Notes: a model not told the origin generated them from the sequence alone. Shown: positions 8,296 to 16,744, counted from the first letter of the stretch. The stretch is DNA of 64,000 nt from Pseudoduganella sp. (GCA_021323265.1 JAJTCO010000021.1:1-64000); one strand, 5' to 3'. Program-made: numbers and translations.

Positions 8296-8919
8296 ATGGA
8301 CACGACTTCGGCCCGCATCATTTCCGCCATTTCCCGCATCGGCAGCGTGCTGCGTTCGGGCATGTGGGAATTTGCCACCAGCGAGCACCTGAACCCGGCG
8401 CAAGCCGACATCCTGCAACTGCTGCACAACCGCGCGCCGCACGGTGTGCGCCTGTCCTGGCTGGCGCGCCAGCTGTCGATTTCGGCCGCCAGCGCCAGCG
8501 ACTCGGTCGCGGCCCTGGTGGCGAAAGGCCTGGTGCGCAAGGCGCGTGCCCTGGACGATGGCCGCGCCACCGACCTGCACCTGAGCGAGGAAGGCCGGCA
8601 GGTGGCCGAGCGCATCGCCGGCGCCACCCGCTTTGCCGACGAGGCCGTGGCGGCGCTGCCGCCGCAGGCCCAGGCGCAGTTGCTGGGGGGCTTGCTGCAG
8701 CTTATCGGGCAGCTACAGAAAACCGAACGCTTCCCGGAATTGCGGGCGTGTTTGTCGTGCAAGCATTTTCAGCCGAACCGGCATCCGGACAGCGCCACGC
8801 CCCACCATTGCGGGCTGATGGACGCGCCGCTGCCGGTGGCGATGCTGCGCCTGGATTGCCCGGAGCATGTACCGGCCGATCCTGTGCAGCAGGCAAGGAA
8901 TTGGCAGGCCCTGGTTTGA
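8296..8919 (+). CDS. MarR-family regulator with C-terminal cysteine cluster
   Basis: A 207-residue winged-helix regulator. The MarR domain covers about residues 5-145 (recognition region around RLSWLARQLSISAASASDSV, wing around ARALDDGRATDLHLSEEG). Beyond the usual MarR length of about 150 there is a tail with C152-x2-C155, C172 and C188 and several histidines, which could hold a metal or act as a thiol switch; this is inference. It probably represses itself and the following AhpD-like/thioredoxin-like pair, because the same 14-bp repeat precedes both promoters. The partner genes suggest sensing of peroxides or electrophiles. Confidence 0.88.
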   Translation: MDTTSARIISAISRIGSVLRSGMWEFATSEHLNPAQADILQLLHNRAPHGVRLSWLARQLSISAASASDSVAALVAKGLVRKARALDDGRATDLHLSEEGRQVAERIAGATRFADEAVAALPPQAQAQLLGGLLQLIGQLQKTERFPELRACLSCKHFQPNRHPDSATPHHCGLMDAPLPVAMLRLDCPEHVPADPVQQARNWQALV

Positions 8920-8943
8920 GGCCGGCCTTTTTTTGGCTCTTAA

Positions 8944-8957
8944 TAGTTAGGAGTCCT
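8944..8957. promoter_or_regulatory. Operator-like repeat, copy 2 (upstream of the AhpD-like gene)
   Basis: This is the second copy of the 14-mer found at 8249-8262. Here the symmetric core extends to TAGGA-G-TCCTA. It lies 26-39 bases before the ATG of the AhpD-like gene, in the 63-base gap after marR, where its promoter is expected. Confidence 0.65.
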
Positions 8958-8982
8958 ACTTTTAATCGAAAGGAGTTTCACC

Positions 8983-9510
8983 ATGTCGCGCATTCCACTG
9001 AACACCGATGACAGCACCGGCCTGCTGGCCCAGATCCACCAGGCTTTCGGCGCCACCCCGAACATGTTCAAGGCCGTGTCCAACTCGCCGGCGGCCCTGC
9101 GCAGCATGTGGGGCAGCTTTGGCGCGCTGGGCCAGGGCAAGCTGGGGGCAAAACTGGGCGAGCAGATCGCCGTGGCGATCGCCGACCGCAACGATTGCGA
9201 ATACTGCCTGGCGGCGCATACCGCGCTGGGCCGCCAGGCCGGCGCGTCGGCCGAGGAAATGCGCGCCGCCCAGGCCGGCCAGTCCGATGATCCGAAAGCC
9301 GCTGCCGCCCTGCGTTTCGCGGTGGCCGTGGTCAGCCAGCGCGCCCAGGTCGACGATGAGCAGGTGGAGGACTTGCGCGCGGCCGGCTTCAGCGACGAGG
9401 AAGTGGTGGAAATCATGGCGCACGTGGCGCTGAACCTGTTCACCAATTATGTGAACGTGGCGTTCAAGGTGCCGCTCGATTTCCCGGGCGTGAAGCTGCG
9501 CGCCAAATGA
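8983..9510 (+). CDS. Carboxymuconolactone decarboxylase/AhpD-like peroxidase
   Basis: A 175-residue cytosolic protein of the AhpD-like alkylhydroperoxidase group in the carboxymuconolactone decarboxylase family. The active-site motif is present: C72-EY-C75 followed by H79 (CEYCLAAH), with the proton-relay glutamate E60 in GEQIAVAIA. Such proteins reduce hydroperoxides through the paired cysteines or act as small-molecule decarboxylases; the CxxC supports the redox role. AAAGGAG precedes the ATG at good spacing. Its end overlaps the next start (ATGA), so the two products are probably translationally coupled. Confidence 0.9.
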   Translation: MSRIPLNTDDSTGLLAQIHQAFGATPNMFKAVSNSPAALRSMWGSFGALGQGKLGAKLGEQIAVAIADRNDCEYCLAAHTALGRQAGASAEEMRAAQAGQSDDPKAAAALRFAVAVVSQRAQVDDEQVEDLRAAGFSDEEVVEIMAHVALNLFTNYVNVAFKVPLDFPGVKLRAK

Positions 9511-9992
9511 TCAGGATCGATGCCGCGGCGTGGCTCAACGGGGCCGCGCCTGCCACCGAGGGCAAGGTGGTCGCGCTGCACGCCTTCCAGATGCTGTGCC
9601 CGGGCTGTGTGGCGCAGGGCATCCCGCAGGCGGTGAAGCTGCGGCAGGCCTTTCCCGAACTGGTGGTGATCGGCTTGCACAGCGTCTTCGAGCATCACGA
9701 CGTGATGACGCCGCGCGCGCTGGAAGCCTTCCTGCACGAGTACCGCCTGCCTTTCCCGGTGGCGCTGGACCGGCCGCTGGCGGGCTCGCCGGTGCCGGCC
9801 ACCATGCAGCACTACCAGCTGCGCGGCACGCCGAGCCTGCTGCTGTTCGACCGCGCCGGGCAGCTTCGGCTGAACCATTTCGGCAGTCTCGATGACATGG
9901 TGCTGGGCGGGGTGGTCGGGCGCCTGCTGGCCGAACCGGACGACGCTCGCGGGCACGCTTGCGCCGACGGGCGCTGCGCCCTGCCGGGCTAG
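9507..9992 (+). CDS. Thioredoxin-like (TlpA/redoxin) protein
   Basis: A 161-residue thioredoxin-fold protein without a signal peptide. The active site is C31-PG-C34 (FQMLCPGCVAQG), the cis-proline loop is RGTPSLLLFD, and a second cysteine pair, C152 and C157, lies near the C-terminus (HACADGRC). It overlaps the AhpD-like gene by four bases. The natural reading is that it re-reduces the AhpD-like protein, as AhpD or TrpX-type partners do elsewhere; that pairing is inference. Confidence 0.85.
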   Translation: MIRIDAAAWLNGAAPATEGKVVALHAFQMLCPGCVAQGIPQAVKLRQAFPELVVIGLHSVFEHHDVMTPRALEAFLHEYRLPFPVALDRPLAGSPVPATMQHYQLRGTPSLLLFDRAGQLRLNHFGSLDDMVLGGVVGRLLAEPDDARGHACADGRCALPG

Positions 9993-9999
9993 CGCGAGC

Positions 10000-10830
10000 T
10001 CAAGGCTGGCCGGCGCGCTTGCGCTCGGCCAGCGCGAGCGTCGGTGCCACCAGCGCCTGGTACAGCTGGCCGGTCGCGCCATCCCAGGCGGCGACCGCCG
10101 CCTGCTGCCGCTGCACGGTTGCCATGTCGCCGCGTGCCACCGGTCCGGTCAGGGCCGGCGCCGCCCCCAGGCGGAAGGCGTTTTCCATCGATTCCACCGC
10201 CAGCGGCCGGGCCAGCTGGCGCGCCACCGCTTCCGGAATGCCGGCCGCCTGGTAGGCGCGCAGGGCGGCATCGATCACGGTCACCACGTAGTTGCTGGCG
10301 AAGACCGCCGCCGCGTGGTACACCGTCTTCGCGGCGGGATCGATCTGCACCGCCTGCGCCCCGATTGCCGCGAGGGCAGGCAGCAGCACGTCCAGCGCCG
10401 CGCGGTCGCCTTCCACGCCGCAGAAGGTACCGGGAAACGCGGCGGCCACCGCGTCCACGTCGGCGAAGCTGCGGATAGGATGCACGCTGGCCACGTGCGC
10501 CCCGGCTGCGCGCGCGGCAGCCAGCCGCTCGGAACCCAGCGCGCCGCTGCAATGAAATACCACCGCCCCCTGCAGCGGCACGGCGGCCGCCAGCGCCTCG
10601 CAGGCCGGCACGATCTGGTCGTCGCCCACGCTCAGCATGTAGACGTCGGCCCGATGTACGACGCCGCCCGCCAGCGCCGGGGTGCCGGCGCCGATGAAGG
10701 CGGCCGCCCGCGCCGCGCTGTCCGCCGTGCGGGCCAGCACGTCCTGCAGCGCAAACGTCCCGGCCTGGAAGAACAGTCGGCCCAGCACGCGGCCCACATG
10801 GCCGCCGCCCACCACGGTCAAACTGCGCAT
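10000..10830 (-). CDS. Rossmann-like and DUF2520 domain protein
   Basis: A 276-residue cytosolic protein. The N-terminal half is a Rossmann domain with GGGHVGRVLG at about residues 8-17 and the VVFHCSGALGSE segment. The C-terminal half is a helical DUF2520 domain (KTVYHAAAVFASNYVVT, like the dimerisation domain of ketopantoate reductase-type enzymes). It is probably an NAD(P)-dependent dehydrogenase with unknown substrate. Its ATG overlaps the upstream stop by one base (TGATG), so it is coupled to the DUF924 gene. Confidence 0.88.
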   Translation of the reverse strand: MRSLTVVGGGHVGRVLGRLFFQAGTFALQDVLARTADSAARAAAFIGAGTPALAGGVVHRADVYMLSVGDDQIVPACEALAAAVPLQGAVVFHCSGALGSERLAAARAAGAHVASVHPIRSFADVDAVAAAFPGTFCGVEGDRAALDVLLPALAAIGAQAVQIDPAAKTVYHAAAVFASNYVVTVIDAALRAYQAAGIPEAVARQLARPLAVESMENAFRLGAAPALTGPVARGDMATVQRQQAAVAAWDGATGQLYQALVAPTLALAERKRAGQP

Positions 10831-11414
10831 CAGAAGCTCGACCCCGGCTGCTTGAGGAATTCGATCTCTTCCGGCGTCGATTCGCGCCCGAGGATGGCGT
10901 TGCGGTGCGGGAAGCGGCCGAAGCGGCGGATCACCTCGTAATGTTTTTTCGCATAGTCGAGCATGCCGGCGTAGGCCGGGGCGTCGGCTGCCAGCATTTC
11001 GAACAGGTCCACGCAGCGCATCTGCATCGACAGGTTCTCGGCATGCTCAAGCGGCATGTACGAGAAGGCCCGCTGCGCCGGCGGCAAGGTCTGGTTCGCG
11101 CCCGAATCGTCCAGCGCGCGCGCCGCTTCCAATGCCAGCTCGTCGCCGGCAAAGGCCTTGGGCGTGCCGCGGTAGACGTTGCGCGTGAACTGGTCGAGCA
11201 CGATGATGCGCGCCAGCGCGCCTTGCGTGCCTTCGTCGTCCCACTGGCGCAGGCCGCCCAGCAGCGCCTGTTCGATCACGTCGCCGAACTGCTGGAAGAT
11301 CGCGCGGTCGAACGCATCGTCCTTGCGGAACCATTCCGCACGTTGCATATTGTGTCCCTTGGCGCCGATCGGCAGGAACCAGAAATCGAGTACGTCTTGC
11401 GAGTGAATGATCAA
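10830..11414 (-). CDS. DUF924 family protein
   Basis: A 194-residue protein matching the DUF924 family across its length: VLDFWF near the N-terminus, RIIVLDQFTRNVYRGTPKAFAGD in the middle and the FGRFPHRNAILGR motif near the end. These proteins are all-helical (TPR-like fold) and have no established activity. The gene heads a two-gene unit with the DUF2520 protein. An AGGAGGCAG ribosome site precedes the ATG. Confidence 0.92.
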   Translation of the reverse strand: MIIHSQDVLDFWFLPIGAKGHNMQRAEWFRKDDAFDRAIFQQFGDVIEQALLGGLRQWDDEGTQGALARIIVLDQFTRNVYRGTPKAFAGDELALEAARALDDSGANQTLPPAQRAFSYMPLEHAENLSMQMRCVDLFEMLAADAPAYAGMLDYAKKHYEVIRRFGRFPHRNAILGRESTPEEIEFLKQPGSSF

Positions 11415-11423
11415 ACCTGCCTC

Positions 11424-12167
11424 CTAGTTGCGTGCATGGGTGACCTGGAAGCTGTCGATGCCTTCGAAGTGCGTCATTTCCTCCGCAATGCGCGACAGCG
11501 GCGAACCGCTACGCTTGCTGAGGGCCAGCGCGACGAAACGCCATTCCAGTTTTCCCTGGTCCATGCCGATGGTGAGCGAGCCGCCGGCAATCTGATAGCC
11601 CCGTTCCAGCGCCATCGCGCGCAGCTGGTCCTCCTTCGGCTCGAAACCCGGCTTGAAGCGCATCGAGATGGCAATGGCATGGCGCGACGGCAGCCAGGCT
11701 TCCACCTTGGACAGGAAGATCATCGACATCGCGCACAGGAAGGCCAGGCCCATCGCGCCCAGGTAGAAGCCCAGGCCCACCGCCACGCCGATGCAGGAAG
11801 ACGCCCAGATCGACGCCGCCGTCGTCAGGCCGGAAATATTGAACCCCTCGCGCATGATCACGCCCGCGCCAAGGAAGCCGATGCCGGTGACGATGCCCTG
11901 GATGACCCGCGTCGGATCGGTGCTGATCAGTTCAGACATATGCCCGCCGAACCACAGCGAAGGATAGCCGCACACCACGGTCAGCGCCGCCGAGGCCATG
12001 CACACCAGGCCGTAGGTGCGCATCCCGGCCGCTCGGCCGTGATAGGAACGTTCGTAGCCCACCAGCAGGCCAAGCAGGAGCGCCCCGACAAGATTCATCA
12101 GGATGACGAAATTGGTCGCCAGTTCGCCGGACGACCAGTAGGCACGCAGGAACTCTATGCTGGGCAT
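11424..12167 (-). CDS. MgtC/SapB family membrane protein
   Basis: A 247-residue inner-membrane protein. The N-terminal part has four to five transmembrane helices with the family motif LLLGLLVGYERSYHGRAAGMRTY and the GIGFLGAGVIMREG loop. The C-terminal about 90 residues form a soluble ACT-like domain. MgtC proteins help growth in low magnesium and, in pathogens, survival in macrophages through effects on F-ATPase and membrane potential; they are not magnesium transporters themselves. It has no magnesium-responsive leader that I can see in the 12-base gap to the upstream gene, so it is probably in one unit with it. Confidence 0.9.
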   Translation of the reverse strand: MPSIEFLRAYWSSGELATNFVILMNLVGALLLGLLVGYERSYHGRAAGMRTYGLVCMASAALTVVCGYPSLWFGGHMSELISTDPTRVIQGIVTGIGFLGAGVIMREGFNISGLTTAASIWASSCIGVAVGLGFYLGAMGLAFLCAMSMIFLSKVEAWLPSRHAIAISMRFKPGFEPKEDQLRAMALERGYQIAGGSLTIGMDQGKLEWRFVALALSKRSGSPLSRIAEEMTHFEGIDSFQVTHARN

Positions 12168-12179
12168 GGCTGCCTCACT

Positions 12180-12440
12180 TTATGGTTTTGGTGGTTTCTT
12201 GGCGAGCTGCTTTTCGAATGCGACGTCGAGTTTGCTGACGCGACGCGCCTTCTGCGGGCCTTGCGCGTTGACGAATGCCACGAAGTCGTCCAGTTCCATC
12301 GGCGCGCACAGCGGTGGCTGGCCCGGTCCTTCGGTCAGGAAGAAGTGGCCGCTGCCGGTCATGGTGAGCGAGTAGGCCTGGTTGCCGGTGCGCTCCTTCA
12401 GGCGCGCCAGCGCGTTCGATGCCTTGGTGGAGCGGCTCAT
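12180..12440 (-). CDS. Small basic hypothetical protein
   Basis: An 86-residue protein that I do not recognise, starting at the ATG at 12440 (MSRSTKASNALARLKERTGN) and ending in a lysine-rich tail (EKQLAKKPPKP). The start is set by the ATGA overlap with the stop of the aminopeptidase P gene; a longer reading upstream would run inside that gene in another frame. It has no signal peptide or membrane segment. The overlap suggests translational coupling, but nothing links it to peptidase function. Confidence 0.65.
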   Translation of the reverse strand: MSRSTKASNALARLKERTGNQAYSLTMTGSGHFFLTEGPGQPPLCAPMELDDFVAFVNAQGPQKARRVSKLDVAFEKQLAKKPPKP

Positions 12441-14227
12441 ATCGCCTCCGTCCGTTGTTCCAGCCAGCGCAGGGCCGCGCCATCGACGTGCTTGCGCAGC
12501 CGCTGGCGCACGATGGCGTGGTAATCGTTCAGCCAGCGCACCTCGTCCTCGCGCAGCAGCGCCTTGTCCACGCAGCGCGTATCGATCGGGCACAGGGTCA
12601 GGGTTTCGAAGCGCAGGAATTCGCCGAATTCCGAATCGGCGGCCGGCACGTTCAGCACCAGGTTTTCAATGCGGATGCCCCACTTGCCGGGACGGTAGAT
12701 TCCCGGCTCGTTGGACGTGATCATGCCGGCTTCCATCGCGGTATGCGGCTCGGGCGGCGTGGACGGCGAGATCGATTGCGGTCCTTCGTGCACGTTCAGG
12801 AAGTAGCCCACGCCGTGCCCCGTGCCGTGGCCGAAGTCGATGCCGGCCGCCCACAAAGGCGCGCGCGCGATCGCGTCCAGCATGGGCGACTTCACGCCGC
12901 GCGGAAACTGCGCCACGGACAAGGCCATCATGCCTTTCAGGACCAGGGTAAAGTCGCGCTGCTGCTCGGGCGTGATGGCGCCCACCGGCACCACGCGCGT
13001 GATGTCGGTCGTGCCGCCGGTGTACTGGCCGCCGGAGTCGATCAGTAGCAAGCCGTCGCCTTCGACCCGCGCACTGCCCTGCGCCGGCGCACGGTAATGC
13101 ATGATGGCGCCATTGGCGCGAAAGCCGGCGATGGTGCCAAAGCTCGGGCTGACAAAGCCGGGACGGCGGCGGCGTGCCTGCAGCAGGTGCTGGCCGATGG
13201 CATACTCGTCGAGCGGTTCGCGCTGCGGGTCGGCCAGCGTTTCTTCCAGCCAGCTGAAGAACTCGCACAGCGCGGCGCCATCGTGCTCCATCGTGGCACG
13301 CACGTACTCCGCTTCATGCTCGGTCTTGCGCGACTTGGCGAACGTGGTGGGGTTGACCGCCTCGATCACGGCCACGCCCTCGCCCACCGACTGGCGCGTG
13401 CCGTAGGTGATGCGGCGCGGATCGAGCAGCAGCGTGCTGCCGGCCGGGATGGTGGCCAGGGCGCCCGCGGCTTCCTCGTACGGCTCGACGAACACGTTGT
13501 CCGCCGCCAGCAGTCCCGCCAGGCCAGGCTCGATCTTGCTCGCCACGACGAACAGCAGGGCGCGCTCATGGTCGATCAGCGCGTGCGACAGGAACACCGG
13601 GTTGTAGTTGACGTCGGAACCGCGCAGGTTGAACAGGTAGGCGATGTCGTCCAGCGTCGAAATCAGGTGGTGGGTCGCGCCCTGGCGCGCCATTTCCGCC
13701 CGCAGCATGGCCAGCTTGGCCGCGCGCGTCTTGTCGGCATGGGGGCGCTGGTGCTCATAGACCGGCGCATCGGGCAGGCCGGGACGGTCGGTCCACACTT
13801 CGTCGAGCAGGTCCAGGTCGGTGCGCATGGCAATGCCGCGCCCCTGCAGCAGCCGCGCAATCGACAGGCCCAGCACCGCACCGTCGACCGCCAGCACCTG
13901 GCCCGGCTTGAGCGTCTGCGCCAGCCAGTCCACGTACTGCACGCTGGCGCCGGAGGAAATCTTCATCAGCTCGATGCCGCTGCCGGCCAGTTCGGCTTCG
14001 GCCTGGGTCCAGTAGCGGGCATCGGTCCAGACGCCGGCGAAGTCCTGCGTGATGATGAAGGTGCCGACGGACCCGGTGAAGTTCGACAGCCACTCGCGCC
14101 CCTGCCAGTGCGCGGGCAGGTATTCGGACAGGTGGGGGTCGGCGGAAGGGACCATGCAGGCATCGACCTGATGGCGGCGCATGGCCGCGCGCAGTCCCTC
14201 CAGCTTATTGCTCGTTGATTCTTTCAT
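12437..14227 (-). CDS. Xaa-Pro aminopeptidase (M24B, aminopeptidase P family)
   Basis: A 596-residue cytosolic metallopeptidase that removes N-terminal residues preceding proline. Two creatinase-like N-terminal domains are followed by the pita-bread catalytic domain. The metal ligands are visible as LLIDSGGQYTGGTTDITR (two Asp), HGTGHGVG (His), MITSNEPGIY (Glu) and WGIRIENLVL (Glu). The length of about 600 places it with the long, eukaryote-like aminopeptidase P1 subgroup rather than the 440-residue PepP. It is followed by a small overlapping gene and separated by 18 bases from the hydrolase upstream. Confidence 0.94.
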   Translation of the reverse strand: MKESTSNKLEGLRAAMRRHQVDACMVPSADPHLSEYLPAHWQGREWLSNFTGSVGTFIITQDFAGVWTDARYWTQAEAELAGSGIELMKISSGASVQYVDWLAQTLKPGQVLAVDGAVLGLSIARLLQGRGIAMRTDLDLLDEVWTDRPGLPDAPVYEHQRPHADKTRAAKLAMLRAEMARQGATHHLISTLDDIAYLFNLRGSDVNYNPVFLSHALIDHERALLFVVASKIEPGLAGLLAADNVFVEPYEEAAGALATIPAGSTLLLDPRRITYGTRQSVGEGVAVIEAVNPTTFAKSRKTEHEAEYVRATMEHDGAALCEFFSWLEETLADPQREPLDEYAIGQHLLQARRRRPGFVSPSFGTIAGFRANGAIMHYRAPAQGSARVEGDGLLLIDSGGQYTGGTTDITRVVPVGAITPEQQRDFTLVLKGMMALSVAQFPRGVKSPMLDAIARAPLWAAGIDFGHGTGHGVGYFLNVHEGPQSISPSTPPEPHTAMEAGMITSNEPGIYRPGKWGIRIENLVLNVPAADSEFGEFLRFETLTLCPIDTRCVDKALLREDEVRWLNDYHAIVRQRLRKHVDGAALRWLEQRTEAI

Positions 14228-14245
14228 AGCGCAATCATACCGCGA

Positions 14246-15025
14246 TTACGCAGGCGCCATGTCACTCCGAAGGGGGGGCGGGAAGCGCAGGCCGGAGCGG
14301 TGTTCCATGATCGTCCGCACGGCGTCCGCCAGCTCTTCCTGCGCAAAGTGCTGCACCATGTGGCCGCCTTCGACCAGGCGCAATTCCGACTGCAGCAGTT
14401 CGCCGTGCAGGCGCACCGAATGGGCTTGCGGGTCGGCCAGCGTGTCGCCCTTGCCGGCCAGCAGCACCACCGGCAACACCAGGCCGGCGTAGCCCGACTT
14501 CATGAGCGCCACCGCCGGCACCTGCGTAAGGCGCCGGGAAAACCAGGCAGGCAGCCGGCGCAGCAGGTCGCCCAGCAGGGGAATGGCGGGCGGCGCCTGC
14601 AGCGGCGCGTCCAGCCGCAGCGCCGGGTAGTAGTAGCCGGAGACCAGCACCAGGCCGCGCACGGCGCGCGGGTCGTGCGCGGCCATCGCCATCGCGACCA
14701 GCGTGCCCCAGGAGTGGCCCAGCACGATGGCGCTGGCCGCGTCCAAGGCCGCCATTGCCTGCAGCAGCAGGCGCGCCTGGTGGTCGACGGTCCAGAAGCA
14801 GGCACGGGGCCGCGCGCTGCAGCCAAAGCCCGGCCGGTCGAAGGCGATCACGCGGCAGTGGCGCGCCCGCCGGTCGACCAGCCCGGCCGCCGCGAAATCC
14901 TGGGCCGTCGCGGCATTGCCGTGCAGCAGCACGACCACCGGCCCGGCGCCGCGCTCCAGATAGTGCAGGCGCACGCCGTCGACCTCGACGAATCCCGCCA
15001 ATCGCCTTTGCTCGCTTTTGTCCAT
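14246..15025 (-). CDS. Alpha/beta hydrolase
   Basis: A 259-residue serine hydrolase. The HGNAAT oxyanion motif is at about residues 35-40, the nucleophile elbow GHSWG at 103-107 (S105), the probable acid D194 (GKGDTLADP) and the base H222 (EGGHMVQHF). No signal peptide. The substrate cannot be told; esterase or haloperoxidase-like roles are common in this fold. Confidence 0.9.
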   Translation of the reverse strand: MDKSEQRRLAGFVEVDGVRLHYLERGAGPVVVLLHGNAATAQDFAAAGLVDRRARHCRVIAFDRPGFGCSARPRACFWTVDHQARLLLQAMAALDAASAIVLGHSWGTLVAMAMAAHDPRAVRGLVLVSGYYYPALRLDAPLQAPPAIPLLGDLLRRLPAWFSRRLTQVPAVALMKSGYAGLVLPVVLLAGKGDTLADPQAHSVRLHGELLQSELRLVEGGHMVQHFAQEELADAVRTIMEHRSGLRFPPPLRSDMAPA

Positions 15026-15112
15026 AGTCTCCCCGCAGGCTCGACAGGCTAATCGAAGCCGCGGGAAGTCTGTGTGCGCCGCTTAACCTTGGGCTGCAAT
15101 TGCCGCGCTGTG

Positions 15113-15922
15113 TTACATGCGCGGCACGCCCTCGCGGTTGACGGTGATGTAGCGGCCCGGTTCGGCGGCCAGCTGGGCCCGGTGTTCCATGCCCCGGAAC
15201 TCGTAGGTCACGTCCCAGTATTGCGGCGTCCTGCTGGGAATCACCTGGCAGCGCTGCACGTTCTGGACGTACTCGTTGCCGCCGCGACGGGCCATGCTGG
15301 AGCCGACTGCCGCGCCGGCGACGGCGCCGCCCACGGTGGCCAAGTCGCGGCCCGATCCGCTGCCCACCTGGTGCCCCAGCACGCCGCCGATCAAGGCGCC
15401 GGCAATGGCGCCGGCGGCGCCGCTGCCGCCCGAGACATCCGCCACCTGTTGCCGTTCAACCCAGCAACGCTGCTCCGGCGGTCCCACCACGGCGCGGGCG
15501 GAGGTGATTGGTGCTTCGTAGAGGCGTTCGCTCGGGCGCACGCGGTACTCGTAGCTCGGCTGGGGAAGCGGCTCCGGTGCATAGGCCATGCGGTCGACCT
15601 GGCGGCGGCGCGGCACGGCGCGGATCGAGGAAATGCTGTCGTTCAAGCCCATGCCGCGCAGCGTTCCGTAGCTGCCGCGGCGCAGGATGCGGCAATCGCC
15701 CTGGAAGTTCGGGTGTTCGCACACCTCCCAGCGGCCGCGCTCGACCACGACCGAGGAAGCGCGGTCGTCGAAGCCCGCGGCACGCATGTCGCGGATCGAG
15801 TTGGTGACGGCGATCGGCCGGCCGCGCCAGCCTTCCTGTGGATATAGCGTGATTTGGGCGAATGCTTGCGCGCTCAGCATGGCGATGCCGGCGGCCAGCA
15901 GCGTTCTGATGGGTAAGTTCAT
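15113..15922 (-). CDS. Exported beta/gamma-crystallin-like protein with glycine-zipper segment
   Basis: A 269-residue exported protein. It has a signal peptide of about 22 residues, then a beta/gamma-crystallin-type double Greek-key region (ITLYPQEGWRGRPIAVTN, later EVCEHPNFQGDCRILRRGSYG, with NDSISSIRAV) up to about residue 105. A Gly/Ala-rich segment at about 165-215 (GAAGAIAGALIGGVLGHQVGSG, GGAVAGAAVGSSMA) is a glycine-zipper 2TM-like domain as in Rick_17kDa_Anti proteins. The combination suggests an envelope-associated, possibly calcium-binding structural protein. Function is not known. Confidence 0.85.
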   Translation of the reverse strand: MNLPIRTLLAAGIAMLSAQAFAQITLYPQEGWRGRPIAVTNSIRDMRAAGFDDRASSVVVERGRWEVCEHPNFQGDCRILRRGSYGTLRGMGLNDSISSIRAVPRRRQVDRMAYAPEPLPQPSYEYRVRPSERLYEAPITSARAVVGPPEQRCWVERQQVADVSGGSGAAGAIAGALIGGVLGHQVGSGSGRDLATVGGAVAGAAVGSSMARRGGNEYVQNVQRCQVIPSRTPQYWDVTYEFRGMEHRAQLAAEPGRYITVNREGVPRM

Positions 15923-16009
15923 GATGTCCTCCGATGCAGATCAGGTAGCCCCAGCATGCCGTGGCGGGATGGGCTGGTCTGTTCGGGAACGCGCCTTGCA
16001 ACTATCTAG

Positions 16010-16696
16010 TCAAGCTTCGAAGCGGCGCAAGCCGTCAAGGTCGAGGATGCGGATGCCGCCGTAGTCGACACGCAACAAGCCTTCCTTCTCGAGCACCTGC
16101 AGGGCCTGGTTCGCGCGCTGGCGCGAGGCGCCCGACAGCAGGCCGACTTCTTCCTGCGAAATCTGCACCAGCCGCTCGATGCCGGGATACAGATGGGAAT
16201 TGAAGAGTGACGCAAGACAACGTGCGACGCGCGTGTCGGGGTCCAGCAGGCGTTCGTTTTCCACCATGCCGATGAACTGACCCAACCGTTCATTGAGCTG
16301 CATCAACAGGAAGCGGGTGAAGGGTAGGCTATTCTCGAGCAGGTAGTGGAAGGTGGCGGCGGGCATGCGGGCGATGCGGCTGTCGCGCAGGGTCATGGCG
16401 TCGTAGCGGCGGCGCTCGTCCTTGAGCAGGGAGCCTTCGCCAAACCAGCCGCCGGGCGGGACGCCAGTAAATGTGACGCTTTTACCGCTCGGCGAAAAAT
16501 TATTCATTTTCACCATGCCTGAAATAATGCCGATCCAATTGTCGACAATTTCGCCTTTATGGCAAACGAAGCCCCCCTTGGGAATAAATTCCTCATAACA
16601 GCTCGCTTCCACGCGCGCCAGTTGCTCCGCTGTGAGCACGGGCGCCCAGGTGGAGCCGCGGATGGCTTCGATCAGACTTGGTCGTTCCAGTTTCAT
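16010..16696 (-). CDS. Crp/Fnr-family transcription regulator
   Basis: A 228-residue regulator with an N-terminal cyclic-nucleotide-binding-type barrel (GGFVCHKGEIVDNWIGIISG, PPGGWFGEGSLL) and a C-terminal winged helix (ISQEEVGLLSGASRQRANQALQVLEKEGLLRV). There is no Fnr-type cysteine cluster, so oxygen sensing by an iron-sulphur centre is unlikely; the ligand is unknown. It is divergent from the acyl-CoA synthetase/Liv operon and is the obvious candidate regulator. A TTGTC-N8-GACAA inverted repeat sits between the two starts. Confidence 0.9.
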   Translation of the reverse strand: MKLERPSLIEAIRGSTWAPVLTAEQLARVEASCYEEFIPKGGFVCHKGEIVDNWIGIISGMVKMNNFSPSGKSVTFTGVPPGGWFGEGSLLKDERRRYDAMTLRDSRIARMPAATFHYLLENSLPFTRFLLMQLNERLGQFIGMVENERLLDPDTRVARCLASLFNSHLYPGIERLVQISQEEVGLLSGASRQRANQALQVLEKEGLLRVDYGGIRILDLDGLRRFEA

Positions 16697-16726
16697 TGTT
16701 GCGTCGCACCATCAAAAGTCGTCGAA

Positions 16727-16744
16727 TTGTCTTTGAAATGACAA
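16727..16744. promoter_or_regulatory. Inverted repeat between the Crp/Fnr regulator and the acyl-CoA synthetase operon
   Basis: TTGTC-TTTGAAAT-GACAA is an 18-bp inverted repeat with size and symmetry fitting a Crp/Fnr-dimer site. It is flanked by a direct repeat GCACCATC (about 16706 and 16749). It lies 31 bases before the regulator start and 73 before the synthetase start. Confidence 0.4.

Noticed and set aside
8918..8936. GGCCGGCC followed by seven T after marR as a terminator
   Set aside because: The 8-base palindrome leaves no loop for a stable hairpin, so this is not convincing.
12441..12593. Longer N-terminus for the small basic protein at 12180
   Set aside because: The extension runs inside the aminopeptidase P gene in another frame, has low-complexity Arg/Ala composition, and the ATGA junction supports the short start.
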